The notes under the pieces are model-generated. The model was not told the origin of the DNA. It saw nothing but the letters and a program-made list of their open reading frames with translations, and made no database searches. 64,000 bases of DNA from Litoditis marina (lineage: Eukaryota > Nematoda > Chromadorea > Rhabditida > Rhabditidae), in NCBI GenBank assembly GCA_964036275.1, contig OZ038437.1, positions 15,160,090 to 15,224,089 of the forward strand, given 5' to 3'. Both the position numbers and the translations under genes were made by a program. This document shows, one piece after another, positions 46,209 through 58,616 of the stretch. Each line of letters starts with the position of its first letter. Position 1 is the first letter of the stretch.

Positions 46209-46400
46209 GAGTAGATGACGATTAAGCTCAAATGCATTAAGCTACAACCTATAACTCAATTTTGAACATCAACAGATCACAATGGATAGTTTACATCAAA
46301 AAACTATGTTTGTACAAGTTTGCAGAAAAAAAAACATTCGTACGGTTTTAAATAGGAGACATCCGCTCAATGTGTTTGAGCCTAATCGTCACCCACTCGA
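46209..46400 (-). mobile_element. MITE with GAGTGGGTGA ends, copy 2 (inverted)
   Basis: Inverse of 45633-45834, sharing GACATCCGCT and the blocks around ACCTATAACTCAA. One end is weaker (GAGTAGATGACGATTAAGCT). Confidence 0.8.
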
Positions 46401-46584
46401 AAAAAAAAGGATTGTCAAAAAATCATAACAGTTTCTTTTCGGAAAACCATGTATCCATTTCACTAGCAGTATGAACAAACTAATGAAAATAATGTTATAC
46501 GTCAGACGCCTACTTTTTTTCTGTGTTCACTTCTGATGTGTCTATAGAAAAATTGACTTTTGTGTTAAAAAAGTTGTATTTCAC

Positions 46585-46819
46585 TATAGTTTGTTTCATT
46601 CCCACTGAGACCAATTGGCGTTGTGCCGAGAATCTCGGATACTTATTTCTTGAAGAAAAGTTGAGTCTTGTAAAGACATTTTTCGTTCACGCTATCTTAT
46701 GGAACTGAACAATCGCTAACAGAAACTTGCGGTTTTTGAAAAGTTACAAATTGATGAACAATTGACTGGAATATTGATTGGCAGGCTGCCAATTCTCAGT
46801 GGGATTGATTGGAACTATA
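46585..46819 (+). mobile_element. MITE family D copy
   Basis: 235 bp. TATAGTTTGTTTCATTCCCA at the left, CAGTGGGATTGATTGGAACTATA in inverse at the right. A relative is at 61094-61324. Confidence 0.75.
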
Positions 46820-47070
46820 GCAGTATAGTTGTAAAGTTCTCAAGAAAGTTATGTTATGTTAAGTTAGACGCCTACTTCCGTGATTTTTTTCCGTGTTTAC
46901 GTAGAATGTTAGTCAGGTTATTGGGCTAATTTAGATAATTCAGACTCGGGAAGATGTGTGCCTGTCTTACTAGTAAAATGAACTTACATAAAACGTTTGA
47001 TACACAGTAGAACACGAACACGTGCAGAAATTCGTAATGTTTTTTTTTTCGCAAAACGTGCAATATAGCG

Positions 47071-47186
47071 TACATTGAATAGTCACGTGAAGTTATCACT
47101 CTAATAAGGCATCGTGCACTTTATCGTTGCACGTTTCTGAGTTCTACTGTGTTCAACATGCTTCACTGTGCATTGACTAACAGTAA
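47071..47186 (+). mobile_element. MITE family B copy
   Basis: From TACATTGAATAGTCACGTGA to TTGACTAACAGTA. Confidence 0.75.
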
Positions 47187-48351
47187 CATCCTTGCACTTT
47201 CAACCTATACTGCGTCTCTCGCTTTGGGCACTCTTTTGCGTGCTTAATAATATAAAGGTTCTTACGCATAGATTACATAACAAAAATTAGTAGAACCTAA
47301 CTAGTTGGGTTATTGTAATATTTTATGGCTATCCAAACCGATTGTATGTTGAATGTACAACCTAGGGTTGATTACAGACTACAAGGTACCAGCAAAGGTC
47401 GGCCGATCGAAAAAACAAATGAGTTGGCATAGAAAAGGTGGATGTTCCTGAATACCAAAGGTTCGTAAACTTTTTCACAAAGCTGCGTAGTGAACAATCA
47501 AATGTCTGCACAAAACAAACTGATTTCAAAAAATGCATTGCAGCTTATGTTAACATAAAAATAGATACATGCATAGTAGAATCATTGAACCTAATTTTTC
47601 TTTGAAGATTTTACCCCCGAGACCTGACCAAACTCCCTGAGGCTGTTTTCAAATGGGACTTTCTCGAAAATGCGCAATTAGTAACCGTGGTGCCATTTGC
47701 TAATTTGTTGTTTACTGAAATTTTCCAGACAACGGGTTGCAAACGTCCAATGGAAGATTCGCAAGTATCCAAAATTCTCGGAGATCAAAAACGGGGTCAT
47801 GTGGTAGTTTTATCTTAAACCTTGAACACAGTTCAAATTAAATAGCGCTGAAAGTTCAAAGGCTGAAAAACCGCAGGGTTCAAGCACATCACAAAAGGTT
47901 GCAGCACACTTTTTCACTAGAAATGAATGAAATTAGTCACGCGACACGTGTAAAATGTAAGTAATCATGCACTTATTGTGAGTGACCAAGTCTTTATTAT
48001 GTTTGATCTCATAGCATACCATAATTATCGAATTCCATCCCAAAAAGAAAGGGATCAAGCTACAAACACAGTGGAAAAGGACAAAAAACACCGTACAATT
48101 TTTTAGGCTAAAATGGCCGGGTAAGCTATTTGAACGGAATATCATTAACTAAATTCTAATTACGGTTATGATTATTTCATTGAATTTGCTAGTTTTACAA
48201 ATAGCAGAGTAATTATCTAAATGAGTAGGTGAAAACTTCGTAGTACACAGTTTGAGTTTTGCTCAAACAGTTTACCCAACTGTTTCAGCTTACAAAATAC
48301 GGCCACTGCTGTAGATAAACCTTTTAGTTGCACGTGCAGAGCAGTATGCTG

Positions 48352-48557
48352 GCGGCGTAGCAAATCGTCCAATCTCATGAGAAGTTCATATGAGTATCCT
48401 ACTTTTGATCGGACGCGTTGCGTGTCGCGCGGCATCGTCATGTGAATGTCACGTGGACTGATCTAACTAATAAACGAGTGATCTGTGATTTCTGATCTTA
48501 ATACAGTTAAAGACAGCGTGAAACAAAACTTCTGCTCAAGTTATGTTCCGGTCTCCT
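48352..48557. mobile_element. TTAA-MITE fragment inside a TCATGAG element
   Basis: 48352-48392 is the left end of a TCATGAG element (GGCGGCGTAGCAAATCGTCC). It breaks off into the right two thirds of the 42749-type MITE, ending GGTCTCCT before TTAA at 48558-48561. Confidence 0.65.
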
Positions 48558-49232
48558 TTAAGTTCGTTCATTTGTTCACAAAAATGTCAGAAACCTACTT
48601 CCGTGTCCGCCTTGATTACTTCGAATGTACGAACTACTTATTGAGCTCATTTGGGTCATTTGGCTGGAAAATAAGCTTGTTGTCAAGTCTTTGAGCTATA
48701 ATCAATTAATGCAGTTCAATTTGATCTTTAGAAATTTTAGGAAAGCGTTTTTTTTCAGTTATCTGCGTGAGTTTCATTCGTTTTGGATATTGCGCACCTC
48801 TCTGAAGTCTTTGAATAACAAAACAAGTTAGGGAAGAGTTAGAGTATCATAAACATTATCATGTGAAAATTTGAGTTTAATTGTATGATGTTCATCCAAG
48901 TTATGTTTTCGCGTAGGGGTTGAAAGTGAAGCGAAAAAAATACTCGCCAAGGCTCAATAAAGAGTAAACCACAAAAACGCGATATTTCCCAGCAAGTCTA
49001 TTCGTGAAATTGTTGTGGATGTACGTCAGACATCAAACACATTCTATTTCAATCTATTCTATTCTACCTGATGTTTAAATTGTAATTCACACTCGATTCC
49101 AGGCGTCACGTGGGAAAAACGTGATTGGTTTAAAGTTGCATGCTATAACGCGGAACATATATTGGTTACGTAATAGATTGATTACGTATAGAATGAATTT
49201 TTGTTATTATTGTGGATAACATGGAAAAATTG

Positions 49233-49303
49233 GTTGGAATAGAGTAGTGGTGAGTATCCGCGTCTGTCACATGCGAGACCCGGGTTCAATTCCCGGCTTC
49301 CCG
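49233..49303 (+). pseudogene. tRNA-Asp (GTC) pseudogene
   Basis: D-arm, anticodon arm (CGTCTGTCACATGCG, anticodon GTC at 49266-49268) and T-arm (CCGGGTTCAATTCCCGG) match a eukaryotic tRNA-Asp. The acceptor stem is broken: GTTGGAA against CTTCCCG gives about three pairs out of seven. Confidence 0.8.
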
Positions 49304-49516
49304 GCAGGGGAGTATTTTTGCTTTTCTGTGTTTTAAAATTAACCTTTTCAGTTTATTAAGTGGGTAGATTGAGCAAAGAGCTGTCACGTATGTTTTTCGG
49401 GTGGTAGAAAGTTGTTGTTTACAAACAGAAGTATGGATTTTGGTCATTTTTTGTTGAAACAGGGCTATAAACTATCCCCTGTGGATGTTTCGCTCGAGAA
49501 AGAGGACAAACGCTGG

Positions 49517-49644
49517 TATATTAGTCAATTGCACAGTCACGTGACACGTGTGAAATTTTGCAGAACTCAGAAACGTGCAATAAAAATGGATGTTACTCCA
49601 TAAAAATGCTAACTTTACGTGACTATTCAATTCACTCCTAGTAT
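49517..49644 (-). mobile_element. MITE family B copy
   Basis: From TATATTAGTCAATTGCACAG to CACTCCTAGTAT. Confidence 0.8.
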
Positions 49645-49792
49645 TTTCTTTGAAACTGCACTGAACGTTATATACTAGAACAACGTTATATACACGACGT
49701 GTGTGACTTTGTGAAGAATAAAAACTTTACTTCGGCCCAAATTCAAACTTGTTTCAGGAATACACAAAGTTGTGTATACTTTCAATCCTCTC

Positions 49793-50029
49793 TATAGTTT
49801 GTTCCACCCACTTATAACCCTCTACAGTAATCTGATACCTCTTCCAGGTCAAAGTTTGGTATATTATCGTGTTCAGAACTCCTCAAAATGTTCTTAGTGT
49901 ATTCTGCATGTCTACTACTAATAATTCTGAAATTTTGAAACCAAAGTAATGACTTTTTCATTAGAAATCACCCCCTTGAATAATTGACAAATTACTGTAG
50001 AAGTCCATCGATTGGTGAAACAGACTATA
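49793..50029 (-). mobile_element. MITE family A copy
   Basis: 237 bp with ends TATAGTTTGTTCCACCCA and GGTGAAACAGACTATA, the same length as 19509-19745. Confidence 0.85.
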
Positions 50030-50788
50030 GTCAAAATGTCAGCAATAGAGTGTACAGAACTCTTTGGTGTTTTAACCAGAACATTTGACAGAACCACAAT
50101 TGACATAAAAACATCTGGAGTAACACGTCAGTGTTCAGATTTTCAACGTGAAAAACATAAAATTTCTCCCTCGAGGCTTTTCTAAATGAGATTTTCGCGA
50201 AAGGGATCAATTAGTGTTTCCAGTAATACGATTTACTGAATTATTGTTCATTGAACCTCTTATCCACGAGAAAGCCCGATTTGCTCATCAAAACTCAGAC
50301 AATGGAAAATAAGTTTCAGGATTTCAAGCCAGCGCAAAGGAGGTTTAGCAGTATACTGTAGTTCTTAATTTCTGCTGTGTGAAAACCAGTATCTATTTTG
50401 TGGTCCTATGCTGAGAAAAGTGAACAATACGTTGAAAATATATATATATATTGCCGACGTTTTGTCTGAACAAGTGCTGCAAAATTTTCTGTTTCGAACG
50501 AAATAGAAAAGTAGGAGTTATTGTGGTACAGTTTATGTAATGAACTAGACGAGTCGTTAAGGTATTAAAACTACTTTAAATAGTCCATAATTGGCACTTT
50601 TGACGATAAACGTGTGATTTAGGGCAGTTAGATCACGTGAAAAGTTTGAGAATGACGTTAATTACATAACTAACTCTATAATTAGTTTCAAGTAACTTGA
50701 TGTCATAGAAAGTCTAGGAGATATGAAAAAGTACTTCGGACTTCTCAAACAAAACGTGCAATATACTAGGAGTGAATTGAATAGCCGG

Positions 50789-50899
50789 CTGGACGATTGT
50801 ATGGACCAATCCCGACGCCTCAGTCCTTTAAATTACAAGTGAAAAATATATTGCGCTTTAAAGGAGTGAAGCGTTGAAGTTGGTTCACATAATGGACCC
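50789..50899. mobile_element. Hairpin MITE (GGACCA ends), diverged copy
   Basis: GGACGATTGTATGGACCAAT at the left pairs with TTGGTTCACATAATGGACC at the right; the interior matches 57274-57387 (TTGCGCTTTAAAGGAGTGAAGCG). Confidence 0.65.
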
Positions 50900-51937
50900 T
50901 TTTCAAAGTGAATATTATATATAATTATCGAGTGAAAACGTGAAAGAAAAATATCAACTTCCTACATGCTTCTGAAGTGTCTTCTAGTGAGCACATTGTT
51001 AGTGGAAGATTGACTTGATTACAAGTCTCTCCCCTCTGTCTGGCACTCTCCCTCAATTACGTGCTCTCGCACTTTGAGACAACGGAAAAGTCTGGTTTGA
51101 AATGGAAGAAGAGAAGATATGGGAGAGATCAAATCTTAGTTGCAGTTTGATCTCGACTCACGCAAGAATTTACGAGTTCAAACTACAATATTCTGGTTTG
51201 TAATAGAGAGAAAAGAAATATCCTCAAATTCATGTAAATGTGAAAATTGAGGTCTCAAAGTGTAAAAACTGCGGGTTTCACAACCACCTACGCTTACCCA
51301 AACGCAGGGAAAGGTTACGGACTTCAAACTACTCGGAATACGACCAAAAATCAATAACTTTATTGTTTTTTAGTTCAAGTTTAAAACTTAAATGCGGACC
51401 ATTTCTGAAATTATTGGCGGTTTCATGCTCCAATTGGTAGTATTATAACTCGAACCGGAAACACTTTAGGTTTCGGTTCAAGAAGGCAGATTTCACAAGG
51501 AGCGAATAGACTCGCCACGTGACACGTGAAAACCCCCATCAAATAATTGAAACTTTGACTCTCTTTTTCAAATTATGATGTTTTCGATATAGGAACTGTG
51601 TTTTGTCCTATTCCGCAGTCCTGATCTGATCGCTTATCGGTTGCGATCAAACTACAATGAATATTATGTAACTTCCTCTTTAGTTTTATTGACTAGCAAA
51701 ATTATCGTTTGTACTACACAAAAATCTCACGAACATGACTCAGCTAGATTAACTTGGCATGATAAAGAGTTACAACTAGTGTACTGCGCCCTTCCTACAA
51801 GTGATTCATCCAGTCTCTATTGTTATGTCTAGAAACATATAAAAAGGAAGTAACTTCGATAAAAAACATTTTTAGTATTATCATAGATCACATGAACGTA
51901 TGAAATCATAATTGACTCACGGGTAACACTTGCAACA

Positions 51938-52130
51938 TGGCAGCGTGGAAAACCGTCAAATCTCATGAGAAGTTCATATAAGTTTCTCATGAGAAACTCA
52001 TGAACATTCTATAGGCTACTCGTGAACTTCCATTGTTGTAGCATAGTAATTGATAGAATCTCATGAGAAGTTTGTGAGATACTGCTCACGAGATATCTCC
52101 TTAGGTTTTTGATGGATTGCTACCGCCTAT
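51938..52130. mobile_element. TCATGAG palindromic repeat family, copy
   Basis: From GGCAGCGTGGAAAACCGTCA to GGATTGCTACCGCC. Confidence 0.7.
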
Positions 52131-52684
52131 GGTGTGAACTGTTTTACGGGGTTAGTTGTCACAATCCATGTTCCCACTGGTCTCATGCTTACTATAAAAT
52201 CAAAAAAGTAATGGAATCCTTAGTTATGACAAGTACAACGTTACGATACGTACGGTGCTACGTTACGTACGCAGTCACGTTAAACGTCACGTACATGTTA
52301 CAAGTACAAGAAGAATTAAGAAAAAGGACAATGTTGCGATGTTACGATGTTAATTTTTATCTATATGTTTAGTAAAATGTATACAAAACGGAAGTGAATG
52401 ATTTATTTGATGAAAAACAGGAAGTTCTCCGTGCGTCGTTTAGATGTTTAGTTTCCTCCTTTCAAGATTGGCCCAATCTATTCTCAACTTCTTTTTCCCA
52501 CGTTTTGTATACATAGTTTCCGAGAAATACAAAATTAGTCATAGTCAAAAGAGCAAACGTAGATGTCTCCAAACATTATACGAAAATATCCAAAAAATTT
52601 AAGATATCACGCAAACTTTGTCGCGCGTAATCATATAACTGCTAGTAAAACAAATGTTCACGTAAAACGTAGAAACATCAGGGT

Positions 52685-52884
52685 TATAGTGGTCGCTCAA
52701 AGAAAGGCGGTAGTATACTGTATATTTTACTTTGCGCTGTGTAAGAACACAAAAAAACGATTCATCGACAACGATAGTATTAGCTCAGTTGGTGTAGTGG
52801 TTAGCGTCCACGCCTCCCATTCTTTTGGGGCGTGGTTCGAGTCTCACATGAAGCGAATATTTTATAAATTTGGCAGGCACTATA
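52685..52884 (+). mobile_element. Chimeric tRNA-MITE element, copy 3
   Basis: 200 bp. Starts TATAGTGGTCGCTCAAAG and ends GGCAGGCACTATA. The tRNA-like body reads GGTGTAGTGGTTAGCGTCC and GGTTCGAGTC. Confidence 0.75.
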
Positions 52885-52935
52885 TATTCGGCGTTGAACA
52901 CTATTTTTCGAGACTCGTTGCGGGGCGGGTAGAAA

Positions 52936-53134
52936 TATAGTGGGTGCCAATATTATAAATTTCTGCCTCTCGCCGGAATCGAACCTGCGAGCAAAAGTTT
53001 TGTAGAAGGGCGCGATAACCACTGCGCTATAAGTGCACATGACCGGCAAGCTTCGGAATCAAAGACATTCGTGCGTACACAGAGGAAAATGAGATATACA
53101 GTACCCTCCCGCCTTTCCGTTGGCGACGACTATA
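52936..53134 (-). mobile_element. Chimeric tRNA-MITE element, copy 4 (best preserved)
   Basis: 199 bp. On the minus strand it starts TATAGTCGTCGCCAACGGAA and ends TTGGCACCCACTATA, whose inverse TATAGTGGGTGCCAA matches the start at most positions. The internal A-box-like TATAGCGCAGTGGTTATCG and B-box GGTTCGATTCC are about 33 bp apart. Confidence 0.85.
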
Positions 53135-54811
53135 GCACGTGTTTGAAGAGACGCAGACCGTGATGTTTTTGAACATTCGTCAGAAAACTGCTCTAAATTG
53201 CTGATAAGTTAGACATCTCACTGGTAGAATGACCACTCTAGCTAATCTCAGCAAATAAAGTTTATGAAGATGTGTGGGACATAGAAATTCCGAAAAAGAA
53301 TTTCTCATGAGAATCTAACTCCAACGTGAAGTTCATTTTTGTCCTAGATTTTGATAACTTATGGGATTTGCAGAATTTCACTCGGAACCAAAAAAAGATG
53401 AAAACAAGTTGGGGCTTTCCGTAAATTTGCAATTAGAAGACACACTTAGTAGCAAAACAAACATCTAAATTGGATTCTTCCGAAAAAACGTCATTAAATT
53501 ATTTGTTTTCACATTCACAGAGAAACACTTATTTTAAATTTGATTGACTACCGCATTTTGCTGCAAAAATGCACGATTATTCATAAGAGTGCTTTCTTTA
53601 CGTGACTAATCAATTTACTTCTGGTATATTTGTATTTTGGGGATTCAATACTTTCTAGTGTGCACATCTACAACATTATTTCACGAAGTTTTTAGCTGTT
53701 TGAACAGGTCTTGAAAAGAAGGTCTCAAAATTCCCGATTGTTTAAGGTTTCACTTGAAATCGTTTAAGATTTTTCGAAACCAGGCTTTCGCTGCTAAATC
53801 CAAGAATTTTGCAACTATAATGTAGCTAATTTATCACATTACACTAACTTCCTAGAAGTGCTAGATACATAATAGCTAATCTCCTTTTTCTCGCTTTTGT
53901 GTCTGAATGCTAGTGAAAATGCAAGTAGAAATGCTGCGCTAGACAAAGTATAACTATGGGTTTGTCAGATAACCCAATTATATAGGAAAAAGAGAAGAAG
54001 TGAGGGATGAGAGCTGAATGTACCAATTCACTTCCAACGGAAATTGAAACAAAAATAAAAGATACGAAGAGTATAAACCTTAATAGTTTGGCGGAAAGAG
54101 TACAAACATTGAGAAGGTGACATACAAACTACAAAATTTGAACTTTGAGCTAAATTTACCAATTTACTCCCGGCGAAACCGAGGTTCGAGATGGAAAACT
54201 GTGAAAAAAAAGAGTTGGAACTATATATTTTGCAAGGTACTAAGGTTTCAGTTGAAAACTGAGGAGAGCAAAATACAAAAGACAAGAAGATCATTTCTGA
54301 GCTGAACTGATCACAAGCTGACTAGATGATGGTTTGCAACACTTTGACCCCCTCCCCTCCTTTTGCGCACTATTTCGCCAGACTACCCAGATCGGGAAAT
54401 AGTGTATGTTTGATGAGACGCAGACTGGAAATTAATAGATGTCATATTTCTGATGATGGCCCAAAACACGTGTAATCGTTGTTTCGGAAATAACGAGGTT
54501 ATAACAGTGCACTTGGTGGATGATTCTGTTACCCAGGCAAATAATCCTTGAATACCAAACTCAAAAATGACTGAACAAAAAAGAAGAAGCCCCGCGATTC
54601 AAAGTTACTGTATGCTAAATGTCAGGTATCAACCAAGTACTCTCAAACTGAACTTCATTGCGACAAAAGATCAGATTTCAAGAACATGAAAAATGTCTCA
54701 AAAAAGTGGAGATTAATGAAAACCGTCAGGAGGTATTAATACACTGAGGTGCGAAATGAGATTGCAGTTGAAATGGGCAGTCAGGTGAAAGGAAGAGAGA
54801 TGAATAGATAG

Positions 54812-54814
54812 ATA

Positions 54815-54868
<54 letters not shown>
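54812..54868. repeat. (GA)n microsatellite
   Basis: 57 bp of pure GA, inside a wider GA-rich stretch (54780-54950). Confidence 0.95.
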
Positions 54869-54874
<6 letters not shown>

Positions 54875-55213
54875 TGTTGAATCCGGTGACTGAAAGAGAG
54901 AGAAAGAGACAGGTAGAGATTAAGAACGATAGAGAGAGATAGAGAAATAGCTGGTCAAACTGTAGTTTTCAGAAATTACATGTGAATCATTTGAGCAAGC
55001 AAAGCGTAGACTTTGATTTCTTTTTTTCAGCGTTCAAATTTGGGTGAAAAGTATAATTCGGAACGAACCGATGTAGTGCAAATGAGGCTATAATACATGG
55101 TTAAGAGATAGAAAATCATTCCGCTCGAAGAATGGGAGAAAAAGAACAGAAACTGTACGAAAACGCTAATTCACATGATCTCCCTTATGAGAAGTTGAAC
55201 AACTCATTAATCT

Positions 55214-55404
55214 GTATTGGATGCCAAATTTATAAAATTCCGTCTCTCGCCGGAACCGAACCTGGGAGCAAAAGTTTGTAGCAGGGCGCTAACCACTGCG
55301 CTATTAGAGTACATGACGGGCGTGTTTTGAAATCGAAGACATGTGTGCGTACACAGAGGAAAGTGAGATATACAGTACCCTCCCGTCATTCCGTTGGCGA
55401 CGAC
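55214..55404 (-). mobile_element. Chimeric tRNA-MITE element, copy 5
   Basis: About 191 bp, co-linear with copy 4; the tRNA-like body has TAGCGCAGTGGTTAGCGCCC and GGTTCGGTTCC. Both TA ends are lost. Confidence 0.75.
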
Positions 55405-57273
55405 ACCTTGTACTATTTTGTATGGCTGACTAGCCGGTCACGCGGCTCACGCCGCGTGCCCGTCTAGACGTGCATGTTAGCTATGTTTTGCAACTTTATT
55501 CACAGTGGTTGTCACGTTTCTTACTTTTTTTTGAACGTTTCAAACAGCTTCGAACAGTTTGACGACTTGACGTCATCTGGCCTTCAGAATCTTATCTGAC
55601 GTGATCGTCACTACGTGAAACAATGTATAAGTGATATTTTTGGACTCTTTTCTACTCGTTTTGAGAGTTTCAGAAAGTTTGAACGAAGTTCATGTTTGAC
55701 GTCTTCTGACATTCTGAATATTACTCGTCGTTGCTTAGAATTCATATAGTCTTCACATATGATTATACATTACGTGTTGCGATAGTTGGAAGTTCAAGAG
55801 ATACTTATTAAAAGAACTTGACTTTTTTTGCTAGTGAAATGCTTGGTATGTGACGTCATCAATTGATGGTTTGATCTTGAATTTTAAAACTACTGTAACT
55901 TGGTTCATTTTTTTCCGATGTATCCCGTGTTTCATTTTTTGAGTTGTTCATGAGTAGTGGAATACAATGACACTGAATTTGAAGTTACATCTATTTCCAT
56001 AGCAATTTTAGGCCAAAATCATATTTATTGCGCTAAAAAAATCAATAGTTGACCTTTGACCTTGATGCTTTGGCAGTACAATATTTATCCAATACTGGTC
56101 CTGTCCTATAAGTTTCAAGTCGTTCCCATCATTTAGACGGTCAGGGGAGGCGTGGGAAAATGTTGAGTTCGAGGTAGCTTAAAAGTGAGCCTATTTGCGC
56201 CGTATATAGTACGGGTTGGACTTTTAAAACTTGAATAACTCGAGAACGGCTGAATGGTTTTGCTTTATTTTACACAGTATTTGCCGGTCTACTGACCTTC
56301 GTCTATGGACAAAATTTGAGTCATACTGCATGAGTTTGGCTGTTTCACTTTTTTCTAAAAAAACGTCTTAAAAAATTATTTTTGAGAAATTCAAAAATCT
56401 GTCACATACAAATTGTTTCAATTTTTTATGCGCATCTTATACACAAATCTCAGAGATTCAATCACATTTTGAAGATATGCCCCACCGAAATGAATGAAAT
56501 TTTTTGTTGATTTTTAGCGACGCTTACAGAACACCCGTTATATGCGATAATGTTTATTACTCATGAAGTAGAGTACCTGACAATCAACTCTATACACTGT
56601 AAAAATTAGAAGACAAATAGTTCATGGGAACCTTCTTTTGTAGCCTCATTTATGAGGTACTACATTTCATGACGGAGATCACCAAAAATCGATACTTGAT
56701 CTCTGATCTTTCATATTACAAATGTATACTCAATAGGTCATGACACATCTTCTGTCACAATATGAACAGGCGAGGACCATTTTAAAACAGTTCGGAAATC
56801 TCAAAATGTTCCGGAAATTTCTCAAATCCGGAGGAAGTTGCGAAATTATCCACAATATTGAGCCAATAGAAGGGACTTCTGGAGAGTTCAACCAGTCAGA
56901 AATTTTAAGGTCATATCATCAACATGGGCGGTATGAGGAATTTTGTAGGCGAAATCACCATATTAGGGCTTAGGGTGTCATGTTTCGGCTCAAACACTAA
57001 ATTTAGTAGATATTCTCACTTGCTCACCCTAGCGTACGTACTGGAAAAATTGTGAAGCAACATAGAGTATTGCAACACACTTGCGCTCAAAACCGGACAG
57101 AATGAAAAAAGCAATCGGAATCGCTGCCCTTCTATTTGCGCCCGCGTTTGCTCGATTACCCTAAATCTCCCTTTTAGGGCCTGATAGTCCCTTGACTTTT
57201 CACCTGAGATCAAATTGAAGGAATATGAGCTGGTTTTCATGTGTTACCAAGTGAAAACGCACTGGCTTTTAAA
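55405..57273. other. Unassigned stretch with fewer repeats
   Basis: About 1.9 kb with few of the window's repeats. An open frame at 56740-56973 (plus, 77 codons) has no recognisable motif and no clear splice context. No gene can be supported. Confidence 0.4.
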
Positions 57274-57387
57274 GAAGGACGATTATGTGGACCAATCCCG
57301 TGTCAATGGTCTTTTAAACTGCAAATTAAAAATGTATTGCAGTTTGAAGGACTGAAGCGTTGCGATTGGACCACATAATTGTCCTTC
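57274..57387. mobile_element. Hairpin MITE (GAAGGAC ends)
   Basis: Left GAAGGACGATTATGTGGACC and right (inverse) GAAGGACAATTATGTGGTCC differ at two positions. 114 bp. Confidence 0.85.
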
Positions 57388-57394
57388 TCTGGAA

Positions 57395-57566
57395 TTTGAC
57401 GGCGACTCGCCGGCGGGACGGAGGGGTCGCCAGGATACCGCCGGCGAGTCGCCGGCGACACATCGAGGTCGCCGGCGGGTCGCCACTTGAATCAAAGCTC
57501 CCAAGTGGTCGCCGGCGAGTCGCCAAACATTCCGCATTGTCCCTGGGGTCGCCGGCAAGTCGCCGA
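57395..57566. repeat. GC-rich GGCGACTCGCCGGCGAC cluster 1
   Basis: Repeated GTCGCCGGCGAGTCGCC-type palindromes in an AT-rich setting. Isolated copies occur at 57714-57730 and 57856-57872. Confidence 0.85.
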
Positions 57567-58388
57567 AGCCAAAAAATATTTTTCATCGAGAACACCCAAA
57601 AGAAGTTTGAGTGCATTTTGTGGGTAGACTGAACGGCTATGACAAAAATGATACCGAGAGACGACTTTTCCCTGTATAACTCATATGAACCGTGGAAAAT
57701 AAACAGAGCTTGTCGCCGGCGAGTCGCCGAACTTGGAAACCTTTAGTAACACCAAGATTCTTATTCCAGTTTGTTGTGAGGTATAAACATGTGCGAAAGT
57801 GAAAAATGCGATTTGTGCGTTTTCAATAGTGATTTTGAGAAGAAGTTTGGAAACTGTCGCCGACGACTCGCCAAGTAGCGTGATTCGATAGCTAGTTAGT
57901 TGGAGCACGATTAAAAGGGAGTTTTGATCTAACCATGCTTGATAACAAAGTATAATGTCATAATTTGAGTGAGATAGAATGTTTACATAAACTTCCATTT
58001 CACTCAAATTATGACTAGAACTTATGAGATCGCATGTGAGAGCTGCCGGTGTAGTGCGTTTGGAACTTATCAGAGCAGCTGTTTAGCTATACATTCACTA
58101 AAAACCAACAGTCGATTAGAGAGGTACTATTTGATACTATTAAAGGTAGTATACATCTGTTACGAAACATACTCTCCATTTTGGCCAAAACATATCACTT
58201 TAGGAAATGAAATACTATTTTGAAGACAGTTTATTGCAATCGTGATATAACCGAAAAACAGTGGGATCTTCTTCAACAATCTCGGATTTAATTCGCAATA
58301 GAATCATTACAGTTTATTTGCAATCATTAGTTCCGGCCATTATTTTGAATGCTCTGGTTGCGCAATACTAAGCTCTTCGTTGCGCTCC

Positions 58389-58470
58389 TCATACCATAGC
58401 GGCATGGCCGAGAGGATGTGCGCGCCGCACTGCGCCGAAGGTCGTGGGTTCGATTCCGGAGAGTGACAGA
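58389..58470 (+). mobile_element. tRNA-like SINE fragment
   Basis: GGCATGGCCGAGAGGAT (A-box-like) and GTGGGTTCGATTCCGG (B-box) are about 35 bp apart. No foldable tRNA with a normal anticodon arm is seen, so it is a tRNA-derived repeat or a tRNA-Ser/Leu relic. Confidence 0.5.
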
Positions 58471-58616
58471 TGGATGTTTAAACAAGATAATGATTGTATA
58501 GTTGATTAGTACGCAATTATAGTTTCTCGACTCGTTAACAAGCAAATTTACTTTTGAAAAATATTTTCTGTTTCAGAAAGATCATTGCTAAAAAAGCGAA
58601 AGAATCACATTTGGTA

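Larger units (their letters stand above)
45100..49232. other. Gene-poor repeat region
   Basis: Contains a possible exon (45355-45454), an inverted MITE pair (45633-46400), MITE D (46585-46819), MITE B (47071-47186) and a TTAA-MITE/TCATGAG composite (48352-48557). The remainder shows nothing I can interpret. Confidence 0.5.
50030..52684. other. Gene-poor stretch
   Basis: Holds a hairpin MITE (50789-50899), 'GATCTCGACTCACGCAA..TTCAAACTACA' repeat pieces near 51130-51195, and a TCATGAG element (51938-52130). No gene seen. Confidence 0.5.

Noticed and set aside
56740..56973. 77-codon plus-strand ORF as a gene
   Set aside because: No motif, no splice context and no neighbouring exon; length is within chance for this base composition.
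57283..57632. Overlapping Arg/Pro/Ala-rich open frames on both strands
   Set aside because: They come from the GC-rich GGCGACTCGCC cluster; frames are open on both strands because of the repeated word.
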